Below, piece by piece: positions 1 through 10,374 of a stretch of 64,000 nt of DNA. The DNA lies in assembly GCF_905475395.1 (NCBI RefSeq), contig NC_058337.1, positions 138,887,172 through 138,951,171 of the forward strand, given 5' to 3'. Source of the DNA: Chrysoperla carnea. Taxonomy: Eukaryota; Arthropoda; Insecta; Neuroptera; Chrysopidae. The position numbers and the translations under genes were made by a program. The notes beneath the pieces were generated by a model that was given only the letters and a program-made list of their open reading frames with translations, did not search any database and was not told where the DNA came from. Numbering within the stretch: position 1 is the stretch's first letter; the number at the start of each line of letters is the position of its first letter.

Positions 1-412
<412 letters not shown>

Positions 413-432
413 TTAATTAAAACAATTCTATC

Positions 433-1209
433 TTAAAAATTAAGATTATACTTAAGTTTTACTTTTTTAAGATTATTTACATTTAATTTTAAAATATTCT
501 CAAGCTTTATTTGATCCTTTGGTTTATTTTTAGTTATTATATAATTTATAAATGATGAGGTTCTTAAATGATTATAAGAATATTTTTTTTTAAATGTAAT
601 TGCTTTTATTCGTAATTTCGGTATCACAATTGCAATATCTTCTAAAAGCGATTCAGTATATATCCATTCACATCTTTCCGTAGAATATCTTGAAAATCTT
701 CCAATGAATGGTAAAATAGCCTTAAAGTTTATCTTTCTAAATCTAAATACTATATAAGTAAGACCCTGAAAAGCTGCTATATTTATTTTTTCACTTTCAT
801 TTTTCCTAAGAAAGTATAAACATACTTCTAACGCTTCTTGATAATTTGAAGAGTTTTGACAAAAGCTTAGAATAAACTCTATTTTTTCTTCTTCATTATT
901 TAAAGAGTATAGTAAATTTTTATCAGTAAATTTTTTTAATTTTTTATATGTAACAAAATCAATATCATTATTGAAACATGTCAAGTAAATTTTTCTTCTC
1001 AATCTTGGAACTAGATGAGCAATATCACCCAAAGTATTCATGATTTCACTTAAAAAATATTTATACTTACTATCGCTTTTTAAATGCTTAAATAGTAAAG
1101 GTAAAATTAACTCGTCTTTAATGTTATAAAATCTATGAACTAGTATTTGTAAAGCTTGACTTGCAGCTATTTGTCTAAATTCTTCTGAAGCTTTTAAGTT
1201 TTTGACCAT
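433..1209 (-). CDS. Hypothetical protein, 258 aa, helical-repeat-like
   Basis: Not recognised. The protein is Lys/Phe/Ile rich, has no signal peptide or clear membrane helix, and shows helical stretches recurring roughly every 35-40 residues, reminiscent of HEAT/ARM-type solenoids, but no repeat can be assigned with certainty. An AAGGGA Shine-Dalgarno-like sequence lies about 6 nt before the ATG, supporting this start. It sits between coxB and coxA, which are normally adjacent, so it is an insertion into that operon. A short upstream ORF (1240-1374) may be cotranscribed. Confidence 0.55.
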   Translation of the reverse strand: MVKNLKASEEFRQIAASQALQILVHRFYNIKDELILPLLFKHLKSDSKYKYFLSEIMNTLGDIAHLVPRLRRKIYLTCFNNDIDFVTYKKLKKFTDKNLLYSLNNEEEKIEFILSFCQNSSNYQEALEVCLYFLRKNESEKINIAAFQGLTYIVFRFRKINFKAILPFIGRFSRYSTERCEWIYTESLLEDIAIVIPKLRIKAITFKKKYSYNHLRTSSFINYIITKNKPKDQIKLENILKLNVNNLKKVKLKYNLNF

Positions 1210-1239
1210 ATAGTCCCTTTTTAAACTCTTCTTCGCTCA

Positions 1240-1374
1240 TTACCATGATTCATTACCTGCTGCTGCATCACTATTTAGTATTTCTTGATGCTTGTTAGAA
1301 TCAGTTATATCATTTAATAGCTTATTCAATTTAGATATTTTTGTATCAACAATTTTTTGAGTGTGAATTGCCAT
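1240..1374 (-). CDS. Small hypothetical ORF, 44 aa
   Basis: A minus-strand frame from ATG at 1374 to TAA at 1240, predicted to be polar and helical (begins MAIHTQKIVD). It lies about 30 nt upstream of the 258-aa ORF in the same direction, and its stop overlaps a further ATG (TAATG). No family is recognised. It could be a leader or partner gene of the 258-aa protein, or a chance ORF. Confidence 0.3.
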   Translation of the reverse strand: MAIHTQKIVDTKISKLNKLLNDITDSNKHQEILNSDAAAGNESW

Positions 1375-1404
1375 AAAATTTTTAAATGTAATTATTTGTC
1401 AATT

Positions 1405-1665
1405 TTGGTTTTGTTGCATGGCTTTGATGTCATTCCCGCGTAGATCGGTTTTTCCGTCTGAGCTAAGGAAATTACGAAGTAATCCAACTAAAAAATGCTA
1501 ATTTATAGTATTTTTTATTATTTTTTCTGGATTGCCACGCTCATTTCATTCGCTCGCAATGACGACTTTCGATCCACACAACAATGCCACGCGGGAATGA
1601 CATATTAAAGTGTTTTTCGATCCATACAACAAAGCCGGACAAGTATGACATCAGGATAAAAACAT
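1405..1665. repeat. Rickettsia-type dispersed palindromic repeats
   Basis: Contains the segment ATTGCCACGCTCATTTCATT followed by CGCTCGCAATGAC (about 1531-1563), which recurs at 8174-8204 and in diverged form at 26476-26506, together with 'GTCATTCCCGCG ... CGCGGGAATGAC' inverted arms. This is the style of the short palindromic repeats scattered through Rickettsia genomes. Minus-strand frames through it are not treated as genes. Confidence 0.7.
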
Positions 1666-1667
1666 AA

Positions 1668-2195
1668 TTAATTAGCTGCCAATTTTGAATTCTCACCATT
1701 TGCGACAACTTTATTCTTACTCGCAACCCAATTATCAAAATCCTCTTTGCTTACTACCTCTATAGCAATTGGCATAAAGCCGTGATTAATGCCGCAAAGC
1801 TCGGAACACTGCCCATAATATACGCTTTTTTGGCGACTCTTGTCCATGTTTCATTTACTCTTCCGGGTACGGCATCTATTTTAAAACCAAGAGATGGAAC
1901 AGCAAAACTATGTATTACGTCACCGGCTGTAATTAAAAATCTAACTGTAGCATTCTCGGGTATTACTATTCTATTATCAACATCTAATAATCTTTTTTGG
2001 TCAGGTTTTAGATTTTTATCTGAGATCATGACACTATCAAATTCTATATCATTATGATCAGGATATATATAATGCCAATACCATTGGTAGCCTACTACTT
2101 TAATAGTTAAGTCCGCTTGAGGTATTTTTTCGGCGTGACGTAATATTCTAAAAGATGGCACGGCGATAATCACTAAAATTATTATAGGTATTCCA
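1668..2195 (-). pseudogene. coxB: Cytochrome c oxidase subunit II, 5'-truncated and frameshifted
   Basis: Subunit II carries the CuA centre that accepts electrons from cytochrome c. The minus strand encodes the membrane-distal end of a helix, then GYQWYWHY and DVIHSFAVPSLG, which are classical CoxII motifs. At about 1832 a one-base deletion shifts the frame just before the CuA ligand motif; the other frame then reads [18 protein letters not shown] and ends at TAA 1670-1668. The N-terminus (signal region and first helix) is missing: upstream of about 2195 the homology stops and repeat-like sequence continues to the murD start. The gene cannot give a working subunit as written. Confidence 0.85.
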
Positions 2196-2248
2196 AGTCT
2201 ACGACTGCTCGCAATGACATTTTCTATACAATCCCTTAAAATTAACTC

Positions 2249-3634
2249 ATGACTATTCATAAAAGACAAAATATAGGTGTTTTTGGGCTTGGTAAAACTG
2301 GTATTTCGGTTTACGAAGAGTTGCAAGACAAATGTAATATAATTGCCTATGATGATCTAGAAGCAAATAGGGATAAGTTTGAGGAATTATTCGGTAAAAA
2401 CTATATTATTCCCATATCTGATATAAAATGGCAAAATTTAGATAAAATTGTATTAAGTCCTGGGATTCCTCTAACACACGAGATAGTCAAGATCGCAAAA
2501 AATTTTAATATCCCGATCATCTCCGACATAGATTTATTTTTCGAAAAATCTAAAGGTTTAAACCTCCTAGCTGTAACTGGTACAAACGGCAAAAGCACTA
2601 CCACTGCTTTAATTAGTCATATCTTAAATAGTAATGGTTTAGATTATCCATTAGCTGGTAATATCGGTGTTCCGGTTTTGCAAGCTGAAGCAAGTAAGGA
2701 TGGGTATGTGCTTGAGTTATCTTCCTTTCAGCTAGATTTAGTAAAAACTTTTGCTGCTAAAATTGCAGTGCTTCTTAATATTACTCCCGATCATTCAGAT
2801 AGGCATGAAAATATGGAAGGTTATATTACAGCAAAATCTAAAATTTTTAATCGAATGGATAAAGATAGTTACGGGATAATTAATATTGATAATGATTATT
2901 GCCATGAAATTTTTATAAATCTACAACAAAAACATCATATTATATTAATCCCTTTGTCAGTTACCAAAATTCTTGAAAAAGGTATATCAATAGTTAATAA
3001 TATAATTACCGATAATTTCTTTGAGCATATTAGTTTTAAACTAATGTCTAATAAGAGTCTGCAAGGAATTCATAACAGCGAGAATATTGCAGCAAGCTAT
3101 GCAGTTGTTAGAATAATAGGTCTTGAGCCTGTAAAAATTATCGAATCTATAAGTAGTTTTCAAGGACTGCCGCATAGGATGCAATATTTAGGTAGTACAA
3201 ATGGTATAAATTTTTATAATGATAGTAAAGCAACGAATGCTATAGCTGCCGTACAATCAATTAAAGCTCTTGATAATATTTATTGGCTTGCGGGCGGTAT
3301 TGCTAAAGAGGGTGGTATTGAGGAAATAAAACCTTATTTTAGTAAAATCGAAAAAGCTTATTTTTATGGGCAAGCTAAAGAAATGTTTGCAAATACTGCC
3401 AAAGATGTAATAGATTTTGTTATATGTGATGATCTTAAACAGGCTTTTGAACTTGCTTATAAAGATGCTAGCAAGGATAACCAGCAAGAAAAGAATATTT
3501 TACTTGCACCTTGTTGCAGTTCATACGATCAGTTTAAGAACTTTGAGGAGCGTGGTGAGTTGTTTATTAGATTGTATAATACTCTTATTTGTGCCTATGA
3601 CAAAAATGCCTTATTAAAAAAATTAATTAGTTAA
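2249..3634 (+). CDS. murD: UDP-N-acetylmuramoyl-L-alanine--D-glutamate ligase
   Basis: Cytoplasmic peptidoglycan precursor ligase that adds D-Glu to UDP-MurNAc-L-Ala using ATP. The 461-aa reading has the N-terminal Rossmann-like UDP-binding part (GVFGLGKTG near residue 10), the Mur ligase P-loop [10 protein letters not shown] near residue 110, LELSSFQLD, the [10 protein letters not shown] stretch, and NDSKATN of the central/C-terminal domains. Length is normal for MurD, and no interruption is seen. It overlaps the coxB remnant on the opposite strand only in non-homologous sequence. It precedes ftsW and murG in the same direction, part of a division/cell-wall group. Confidence 0.95.
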   Translation: MTIHKRQNIGVFGLGKTGISVYEELQDKCNIIAYDDLEANRDKFEELFGKNYIIPISDIKWQNLDKIVLSPGIPLTHEIVKIAKNFNIPIISDIDLFFEKSKGLNLLAVTGTNGKSTTTALISHILNSNGLDYPLAGNIGVPVLQAEASKDGYVLELSSFQLDLVKTFAAKIAVLLNITPDHSDRHENMEGYITAKSKIFNRMDKDSYGIINIDNDYCHEIFINLQQKHHIILIPLSVTKILEKGISIVNNIITDNFFEHISFKLMSNKSLQGIHNSENIAASYAVVRIIGLEPVKIIESISSFQGLPHRMQYLGSTNGINFYNDSKATNAIAAVQSIKALDNIYWLAGGIAKEGGIEEIKPYFSKIEKAYFYGQAKEMFANTAKDVIDFVICDDLKQAFELAYKDASKDNQQEKNILLAPCCSSYDQFKNFEERGELFIRLYNTLICAYDKNALLKKLIS

Positions 3635-3754
3635 GTAATAATTTGTTAACATAATCTAATATTAAAATTATGTAATATATTAATAAGCAAGTTAATAATT
3701 TTATTAGCTTGTGATCTTAAAAGAACTATTTAAAAATTAAAAAAGAGGTTTCTT

Positions 3755-4179
3755 ATGTTAGGATTTATTACAGCATTTTTTACGATTGAGAGTAGTAATA
3801 CAAAAAATGATAAATCAATAAAAGGGAAAATAAAAAACGATGAAGCAATAGTAGACACATTCTTAAACATGAGTCTAGAAAGTATAGAAAAGGCTTTCCC
3901 AAAGCCTTTCTCTTCTAGTACGAATGTAGAAAAAAAAGTAAATGTTGATGAAAATGATAACGGTATTTTTTCAACATTTTATTGGATTTAGTAGCTCCAG
4001 TAGTACAATCGGTGGTACAATATGCTCATGATTATATTGAAGGTGATTATAACAAATATACTCAAGATTGTAGTGTGCAAGGATGTTATAAACAAAATCA
4101 TGACTCTAAAAACTATCTTGGTGAAAACTATTATGCTGAATTGACAGGAACTACAATAATTCTTATGCACAATAACTAA
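3755..4179 (+). pseudogene. Small hypothetical protein gene, frameshifted
   Basis: Reading starts at the ATG at 3755 after an AGAGG-type ribosome site and proceeds for 78 codons. It then stops directly where a second frame (from about 3982) carries on with a coherent polar sequence (DLVAPVVQSVVQYAHDYIEG) to the stop at 4179. The two parts look like one ~140-aa protein split by a single-base frameshift near 3980. No family or motif is recognised. A perfect internal palindrome (AAAGGCTTTcccAAAGCCTTT) lies within the first part. Confidence 0.45.
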
Positions 4180-4204
4180 ATTGTTCTACAAAAGCATTGT
4201 TTTA

Positions 4205-4312
4205 TGCGGATACCTAATCGTCATTGTGAGGAGAGGTCTCGATTTGGTAATCTTATGAAAATGTCTTATAAGATTGCTGAATCGCTATGTTCTTGGCAAT
4301 GACGTTTTCTTA
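4205..4312. repeat. Palindromic repeat
   Basis: Sequence bounded by CGTCATTGTGAGGAG and TTGGCAATGACG forms an imperfect hairpin, with an inner TCTTATgaaaatgtcTTATAAGA arm. It is similar in style to the other GTCATTG-type repeats in the rickettsial part and lies between the 3755-4179 pseudogene and ftsW. Confidence 0.5.
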
Positions 4313-4398
4313 TTTAACTGGATTACTCCGTAATTTTCTAGTAATGATGTTAAAACTGATCAATACAACAGCATAAATAGAAATTACATAACTACAAT

Positions 4399-5460
4399 AT
4401 GAATAACGAAATATCCAATAATTTTATAAAATTATGGTGGCGTAGTACCGATCGCCAAATAGTTATTTCTTTAGTTATTTTATTTGCTTTTAGCTTAATG
4501 CTTGTGACTACTTCAGGTTCAGCAGTAGCAAGTAGAATAGGGCTGGAAGAAAATTATTTTGCATCTAGGCAAGTATTTTATCTAACAGCTGCCTCAGCTC
4601 TTATATTGTTATTTTCATGTTTTAATAAGAAATGGTTAAAGCGTTTTGCCATATTGGGTTTTATAGCTAGTGTAATTTTATTGATCGCTGTTAAATTCTT
4701 TGGTTACGAAGTGAAAGGAGCAACTAGGTGGATTAATATTTTTGGCTTATCTATTCAGCCTTCAGACTTTATTAAGCCATTTTTTGCAGTTGTTACTGGC
4801 TGGATATTATCGTTAAAATTTAATGATGATTTCCTAAGCTTTACAGTTTGCTCGATACTTTATTTTATTGTTGCTATTCTCTTAATCATTCAACCAGATT
4901 TTGGAATGCTTGTGATGATTACGGCAGTTTTTGGTATTCAGCTTTTTATTGCTGGTATGCCAATATTTTGGATTGTTCTAGCTGGTTTTTTAGGGATGAT
5001 AGGAGTAACTGTTGCGTATTTTTGGTTGCCACACGTTACGCAAAGGATTAACTCATTTCTAGATCCTGATAGTAGTGAGAATTATCAAGTTAGCAAGTCA
5101 CTGAAAGTTTTTGAACATGGTGGTTTATATGGTAAAGGACTAGGGGAGGGGGCAGTAAAACAGGTTCTACCTGATTCGCACACTGATTTTATTTTTGCCG
5201 TTGCTGGGGAAGAATTTGGAGCTATTATTTGCCTTATAGTTATAGGTATATTTGCGTTTATAATACTCAGGCGGGCTTCAGGCAATAATTAATATGGGTG
5301 TAACTTTGCATTTACTGCCTACTAAGGGCATGACGCTGCCTTTTAGTAGCTATGGCGGCTCTTCAACGCTTGCAATTGCTATAGCTACTGGTATGCTTCT
5401 TAACTTTACTAAATACCGAACGCCACTTGATTCCTACAAGATAAATAAAATAGAAATATG
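4399..5460 (+). pseudogene. ftsW: Lipid II polymerase / division protein FtsW, internally deleted
   Basis: SEDS-family polytopic membrane protein of the septal cell-wall machinery. The first 290 codons match the family: GATRWI followed by IQPSDFIKP near residues 108-125, a series of hydrophobic helices, the LDP segment, and GLGEGAVKQVLPDSHTDFIF. At about 5280 a deletion of roughly 75-90 bp with a frame change removes part of the region before the last helices. The remaining C-terminus ([20 protein letters not shown], then PFSSYGGSS) continues in another frame to the TGA at 5458-5460. The stop overlaps the murG start (ATGA), showing the original translational coupling. As written the protein ends early at 5292. 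Confidence 0.85.
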
Positions 5461-6528
5461 AAAAAGATAGTTTTAGTGGCAGGTGGAACAGGCGGTCATT
5501 TTTTTCCAGCAGTTGCGCTTGGGGAGAAGTTAATAAAAAGAAAATATGAAGTTCATTTTATTACGGATTTAAGGTGTGAGAAGTATATAAATCATGATAC
5601 GGGATTAATTTTTCATGTTATAGATTTAAAACGACCAAAAAATATTTTATTATTCTTGCCGTTATTATCGCTTGCTATTTTTAAAGCTATTAAATTGTTA
5701 TTTAGCCTTTCTCCCTCTGCTGTAGTAGGATTTGGTGATTATCCGGTTGTTGCCTCAATGTTTGCAGCAATTTTTCTAAGAGTGCCGATTGTAATTCATG
5801 AGCAGAATTCTTATCTTGGAAAGGTTAATAGATTTTTTGCAAATTTTGCTAAGAAAATAGCAATTTCTTATAAAAATACGAAAAACTTGCCTGTAGTTGT
5901 AAAGAATAGAACAGTAGTTACTGGGGGGATAGTTAGAAAGAATATTAGAGGCTTGGATTCGGTGGTCAAGCGACGGAATGACAAAGACCGTACCTTTAAA
6001 ATTTTTATCTTTGGCGGCAGTCAAGGAGCTAAATTATTTTCGGAGTTAATACCTGATAGTATAAAAATTTTAATGCAAAAGCAGCCAAATCTTAAACTAC
6101 ATATAACTCAGCAAGCAGCACTTGAGGATCAAGTAAAAATAAAAAATATATACTCAAATTTAAATATTACTTACGAATTAGCTGAATTTCTTGATAATAT
6201 AGCAAATCAGTATAAAAATACTGATTTAGTGATTTCAAAAGCTGGAGCATCTACTATAGAAGAGCTAACTTATATAGGTTTGCCAGCAATTTTTATTCCG
6301 CTGCCAAGTGCTGCCGATAATCATCAATATCATAATTCAAAATTATTAGAAGATGAGAAATGTGGTTGGTGTATGAAGCAAGATGATATATCAAGTGAAA
6401 AATTAGCCGAAAAAATGTTTGAACTAATAAGTAATCCAAAGATACTAGAAAATACCTCGAAAAATCTATTAAAAAGAAGAAAAGAGGGACATAAGTTGCT
6501 AAGTAACCTAATAGAAGAGCTAATTTAA
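5458..6528 (+). CDS. murG: UDP-GlcNAc : undecaprenyl-PP-MurNAc-pentapeptide GlcNAc transferase
   Basis: Converts lipid I to lipid II at the inner face of the cytoplasmic membrane (GT28 family). The 356-aa frame has the N-terminal [10 protein letters not shown] loop, [13 protein letters not shown], the second glycine-rich GGSQGA loop, and the donor-binding part [20 protein letters not shown] followed by [11 protein letters not shown]. Starts at ATG overlapping the ftsW stop. Slightly short for the family but all signature motifs are there. An insertion-like charged stretch ([11 protein letters not shown]) precedes the second glycine loop. Appears functional. Confidence 0.95.
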   Translation: MKKIVLVAGGTGGHFFPAVALGEKLIKRKYEVHFITDLRCEKYINHDTGLIFHVIDLKRPKNILLFLPLLSLAIFKAIKLLFSLSPSAVVGFGDYPVVASMFAAIFLRVPIVIHEQNSYLGKVNRFFANFAKKIAISYKNTKNLPVVVKNRTVVTGGIVRKNIRGLDSVVKRRNDKDRTFKIFIFGGSQGAKLFSELIPDSIKILMQKQPNLKLHITQQAALEDQVKIKNIYSNLNITYELAEFLDNIANQYKNTDLVISKAGASTIEELTYIGLPAIFIPLPSAADNHQYHNSKLLEDEKCGWCMKQDDISSEKLAEKMFELISNPKILENTSKNLLKRRKEGHKLLSNLIEELI

Positions 6529-6664
6529 ACAATATAAGCTCTTTATTCTTGCAAGTTTGATTATTATGTGGCATTAATCATAATAGACTTTTTCATATGG
6601 TTTGTTTTTAAAGATAATTTGTCAAGTTATATGAATAAATCTAATTGAAGTTTTGGAATAATAT

Positions 6665-7309
6665 ATGTTGAAAAAAATTATAATATTATTTTTAGGTGTT
6701 TTTGTGCTGTCAGGTTGTACTGATAGCTTTAGAGGTTACTTCCAAAAATCCGCAAATAATAGGTTAGTTGATAGTAAAGGTTTTAAAGGTGGTAAAAGAA
6801 AACCTTTATATAATAATAAATATATTAGTTTAGCTAAAAAGAATATAGTTGAAGATAATCTTGACGATCCAGAGGATGACGATGATGATTATGATAATCC
6901 TTTAAGACTGCAGCAAATTGATCCCGTCAAAAGAAATCGTGAGATATACCTTAAAATGATTAGACGAGATATGGAAAAGTATAAAGCTGAATCAGGTAAA
7001 TCTTCAGACGATGATGATATGACTTTAAGTAAAGCCAATAAGAAAGTTAGAAAGGACAATACTGATAAAGAAAGAAAAATGCAAGAAGAGCTAGACCAAA
7101 TAAAGGCAATGCTGAGAGAAACTAAGCGTGATATATCAAAATACACTTGTCCAAATGCAACAGCAAATCAAAATTATGTGCCTCCAGTTTTAAACTATGA
7201 ATCTGTAGCACCAGTTAAAAATAATAAACCTTATAATAATAACTCTAAGGTAAAGCAAAAATTTATCCGTGAGGATGATGATTATAGTAGCAACGCTTGC
7301 TCTATTTAG
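6665..7309 (+). CDS. Acidic repeat-containing lipoprotein, 214 aa
   Basis: Starts with a signal peptide and a lipobox ([18 protein letters not shown]), so export and lipidation at Cys18 are predicted. The mature part is highly charged, with Asp runs near residues 73-80 and 112-118 and a probable coiled coil around residues 115-160, and ends in a Pro/Asn-rich tail. No family recognised. It stands alone downstream of murG behind a ~136-bp spacer. The reading frame is intact. Confidence 0.6.
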   Translation: MLKKIIILFLGVFVLSGCTDSFRGYFQKSANNRLVDSKGFKGGKRKPLYNNKYISLAKKNIVEDNLDDPEDDDDDYDNPLRLQQIDPVKRNREIYLKMIRRDMEKYKAESGKSSDDDDMTLSKANKKVRKDNTDKERKMQEELDQIKAMLRETKRDISKYTCPNATANQNYVPPVLNYESVAPVKNNKPYNNNSKVKQKFIREDDDYSSNACSI

Positions 7310-7605
7310 TATACTCGTTTAATTTGAAAAATTGGCGTCGTTGTCTTTTGCTGATAATCCTCACGTATGTAAATACGCTGCGGTTATCAGCTTCAAGACT
7401 GATTTATCTTTTCCAAATTAAACTTTTCGTCTACTGCTCATTTTTTACGGTTATATGTCTTCCCGTGGCGGCATTGCCTGCGTGGATCGAAAAGCACCCA
7501 CGGACAAGCCACGGTTATGACACAGTTGTAAAACCGATCCACGTTGGGCAAGCCTTAAGCGGGCATAAAATCGAATAAAAACTGTCCGGTACTATCTAAC
7601 ATTCC
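7310..7605. repeat. Dispersed repeat cluster
   Basis: Two kinds of repeat. 7315-7440 has the TTTAATTTGAAAAATTGGCG / TTTTCCAAATTAAA inverted arms; the shorter TACAAAATTGGCGTTGGCGT at about 9323 is similar to the left arm. 7465-7600 has CGTGGATCG/CGATCCACG arms and ends in CTGTCCGGTACTAT, the same end sequence as the large palindrome at 26205-26435. A plus-strand frame here (7297-7578) is not a gene. Confidence 0.55.
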
Positions 7606-7654
7606 TTCCATAAACCTATTGACTTTTCAGTATTCATATATAGAATCATAACCG

Positions 7655-7885
7655 GAGCTATCAAGGCTTTTCCGGAGTGTAGAAACTCTAAACCCTAAGT
7701 GGTATGCATCAACCTGTAAAATGATGTAATCCTCGACTTTATTAAGGTCGGGGAGATCGTAGGCATGTTCAGAACTTAGAGCTTTGCTTTAAGATTAAAA
7801 CCTATGGTAGCTGACTTTGGGCAGTTTTTCTACCTCCCCGACCACCAAGGATTTTACTCTTCGGTGGTTTTAATTAGTCGGGAGT
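7655..7885 (+). ncRNA. Candidate structured RNA (long-range stem with competing hairpins)
   Basis: GGTCGGGGAG at 7746-7755 is perfectly complementary to CTCCCCGACC at 7834-7843, closing a ~98-nt domain. A competing local hairpin CCTCGAC/GTCGGGG (7733-7752) would exclude it. Immediately downstream ACCACCAAG...CTTCGGTGGT followed by TTTTAATT looks like a terminator-type hairpin. No ORF covers the region and it precedes a small ORF at 7892. It could be a 6S-like or other stable RNA, or a cis-acting attenuator; the class is not established. Confidence 0.4.
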
Positions 7886-7891
7886 CATCAA

Positions 7892-8071
7892 ATGTCAAAT
7901 CAAAATAAAAAATCTAATTATGAAATCGTATTAGCCTTTGTTGAAAAAGAAGTAAATAAGCTAAAAGACGAAATCGCACATTTATTAGAAAATCCCACAA
8001 CAGAAGAAGATATTGAAAAAATAGAACAGCGTTTAGAGGAATTAGAGAGAATATTTTACGAAACTTGTTGA
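7892..8071 (+). CDS. Small coiled-coil protein, 59 aa
   Basis: ATG at 7892, preceded by CGGGAG about 10 nt upstream, stop TGA at 8069-8071. The sequence is polar and strongly heptad-like (EKEVNKLKDEIAHLLE, then IEKIEQRLEELERIF), so a dimeric coiled coil is likely. No family assigned. It follows the candidate structured RNA directly, so that RNA could be its leader. Confidence 0.5.
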   Translation: MSNQNKKSNYEIVLAFVEKEVNKLKDEIAHLLENPTTEEDIEKIEQRLEELERIFYETC

Positions 8072-8079
8072 TGGTTGTC

Positions 8080-8216
8080 GCATTGCGGTGTGGATCAATT
8101 TTCTCGTCATTGCGAGAAGAAACTGAAAGTTTCGACAAAGCAATCTCAGGAGTTCTTAGTACTGTTTCATGAGATTGCCACGCTCATTTCATTCGCTCGC
8201 AATGACGGAAAAGATC
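8080..8216. repeat. Rickettsia-type palindromic repeat
   Basis: CTCGTCATTGCGAGAAGAAA at the left and GCTCGCAATGACGG at the right form the ends of an imperfect palindrome. The right half matches the repeats at 1531-1563 and 26476-26506. Confidence 0.65.
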
Positions 8217-8217
8217 A

Positions 8218-8964
8218 CTATTTCACAAATATCAAATCATTATTTAATGAATCCTTAGAGCTATATTTATAATCCAAATACGAAAATTCTTTAAATAATT
8301 CAGGGGAGTCGATTAGATTATTGGCAATAACATTCACCATATTTCCACGAGCTTTTTTAGCATTTATCCCAATAGTTGCTAACTTACCATTTCTATTTTC
8401 TTTAAAATGAATATTAATTATAGGATATTTTAACTTATCCTGATTTAGCACAGATGAATATTCCTGTGATGCAAGATGGAGTAGATATTTATGTTTATGA
8501 TGCTCAAGCGTCTGATTAATATAATTTGTGATCTCATCTTGCCAGAATTTGCTTAAATCGTTTATTTCATTTAACTTTGTTGCCATTTCAAGCCCAGAAG
8601 GTTTGATAGTATCGAGCGGCTTTAAAGCTCCATATAACCCTGATATGATAAGCAAATGCGATTGTAAAAACTTTACTACATCTTCGCTTAAATTTTCTGA
8701 TTGTATATTATTAAAAACATCACCCGCATAAGCAAAAATAGCTGCTTTGCTGTCTTGCTTTTCAAAATTTTGAAATCTTTCTTTATTTAAATGTGCCAAT
8801 TTCTTGCTGATATCCATAGTTTTAGATAGCTGAGCTTCAGAATAATTTTTAACTATAGAAAGTAGTTGATTTGTTATTTTAGGAAAAGCAGGGGAGGTTA
8901 GCTCCCCTTTGAAAGCTATCGGCTCAAAATTAAGAGTTTTAGCGGATGAGATAATAGTAAGCAT
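8218..8964 (-). CDS. yaaA: Peroxide stress protein YaaA (DUF328 family)
   Basis: Cytoplasmic protein; in E. coli the family limits free iron and DNA damage during peroxide stress. The 248-aa frame begins MLTIISSAKTLNF, contains SGLYGALKPLDTIKPSGLEM near residues 107-127, and the LASQEY and KKARGNMV segments typical of the family. Length normal. Its ATG follows the stop of the upstream lipoprotein gene without spacing (TAA ATG), so the two are probably coupled. Extreme C-terminus abuts the palindromic repeat. Confidence 0.9.
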   Translation of the reverse strand: MLTIISSAKTLNFEPIAFKGELTSPAFPKITNQLLSIVKNYSEAQLSKTMDISKKLAHLNKERFQNFEKQDSKAAIFAYAGDVFNNIQSENLSEDVVKFLQSHLLIISGLYGALKPLDTIKPSGLEMATKLNEINDLSKFWQDEITNYINQTLEHHKHKYLLHLASQEYSSVLNQDKLKYPIINIHFKENRNGKLATIGINAKKARGNMVNVIANNLIDSPELFKEFSYLDYKYSSKDSLNNDLIFVK

Positions 8965-9153
8965 TTAACGAACAGGAGGGTTTGGCACTGTTGAAACAGT
9001 ACTAGCAATATTTCTATTAGTATCGTTGACTGTTCTCATGATAGCATAGCTTGGATCACCATCAGCTTGCATTACTTCTTTTGACTTAGTGTTTTTTTGA
9101 TTAGAACAGCCAGTTAAAGCCAAAGCAGCAAATAAAATTACTAAATATTTCAT
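8965..9153 (-). CDS. Small lipoprotein, 62 aa
   Basis: Signal peptide with lipobox (ILFAALALTGC, Cys16) followed by a short polar mature part. Predicted to be anchored in a membrane after lipidation. The stop codon adjoins the yaaA start, so it is the first gene of a two-gene unit. No further function is visible. Confidence 0.65.
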   Translation of the reverse strand: MKYLVILFAALALTGCSNQKNTKSKEVMQADGDPSYAIMRTVNDTNRNIASTVSTVPNPPVR

Positions 9154-9418
9154 AATAAAATCCTTTTTATAAATTTCTCATTTAAGATAATGGCTTATGA
9201 TAACTATGTCAAGCCACAACCAAGGACCAGCTATTGACAAAATATTAAAATGCTGCTAGTAATTACAATACAAAATAATATGTTAAATTATTTATGATAT
9301 CTTTGAAAGTTATTAGTTTAATACAAAATTGGCGTTGGCGTAGATAATATTTTTACGTTATGGGTGTATTATGCCCACTACTCAATTATTAAATTATAAC
9401 TTAATATAGGATATTAAA

Positions 9419-10335
9419 ATGTCATTCCTTAATATTTTCTTAAGAGTCTTCTCTCTTTTATTTTCATTATTTTTTACTTTATCAGTTTATGCGACTCAAA
9501 AAAACGTCGCTGTTATTGTTCCACTTGAGCATGAAGCAATGACTCAGATTGTAGCAGGCATTGAAGAATCACTTAAAGCTATAGATGCAAAAATTATAGT
9601 GAAAATGCCCATGCTGATCCTAATATTTTACTTGCTATTATAAGACAAATTAAAGACCAAGATATTGATGTAATAATTCCGATCGGTACATCTGCTTGTC
9701 AAACTGTAATTTCACATATCCCTAATAAACCGATTGTTTGTGCGGCAGCTAAGATTGATAATAAAAATCTTCCCTTAGTTACTGGTGTTAATGATGAAAT
9801 AAAAATTACCGATATTATCAATAAACTTGCTTTTCTACAAAATATCACTTTAATTTACAGCAGTAGCGAGAAAGTTATATCGGAAGTAGAGGAAATGGAA
9901 AGATATGTAAAGAAAAATAATATCTCATTAAATCTTAAAATGGTACAGAACCTAAATGACTTACCAGTAGCTGTAAAGAATGCTCCCGAAAATACACAAT
10001 GCTTTATAATTTTAAAAGATCATTTAATAGTTAGCAGTATAAATATTTTAAAGCAAGAAGCCTTTAAACGGGATATTCCTATTATTGCCTCGGATGAAGG
10101 GTCGGTAATTAGCGGAGCAACCATTGCGGTAGGGGTGCAAGAAAAAGATATAGGCTTAAAAGTAGGCAATCAGGCAAAGCAAATTTTAGAATCGATAACC
10201 CCTAAAGATATTCCGTTTCAAAATATGGATGAGCTAACTTTATTCATTAATCTTAGATCCTTTATCAAACAAAAAATTCTTACCAAGGAAAATTTAGCTG
10301 CTCTTCCTTTTAACAGAAAAGAGTTGGAAGAGTAA
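9419..10335 (+). pseudogene. ABC transporter substrate-binding protein, frameshifted
   Basis: Periplasmic binding protein of the ABC_sub_bind type. It has a signal peptide (LLFSLFFTLSVYA), then a first lobe beginning KNVAVIVPLEHEAMTQIVAG. Near 9600 loss of one A in an A-run breaks the frame; the second frame continues without a stop (DPNILLAIIRQIKDQ through SDEGSVISGATIAVGVQEK) to TAA at 10335. The original protein would be about 305 aa. Its permease partner lies at 11488 beyond an inserted IS, so the transporter operon is broken twice. Confidence 0.8.
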
Positions 10336-10374
10336 TATAATGGGGTTGTTGAGATATGACGAGTAAAAGGTTAT

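Noticed and set aside
1541..1738. 65-codon minus-strand frame
   Set aside because: Runs through the palindromic repeat and out of frame across the coxB 3' end; not a gene.
7297..7578. 93-codon plus-strand frame after the lipoprotein gene
   Set aside because: Composed of palindromic repeat sequence; no ribosome site or family match.
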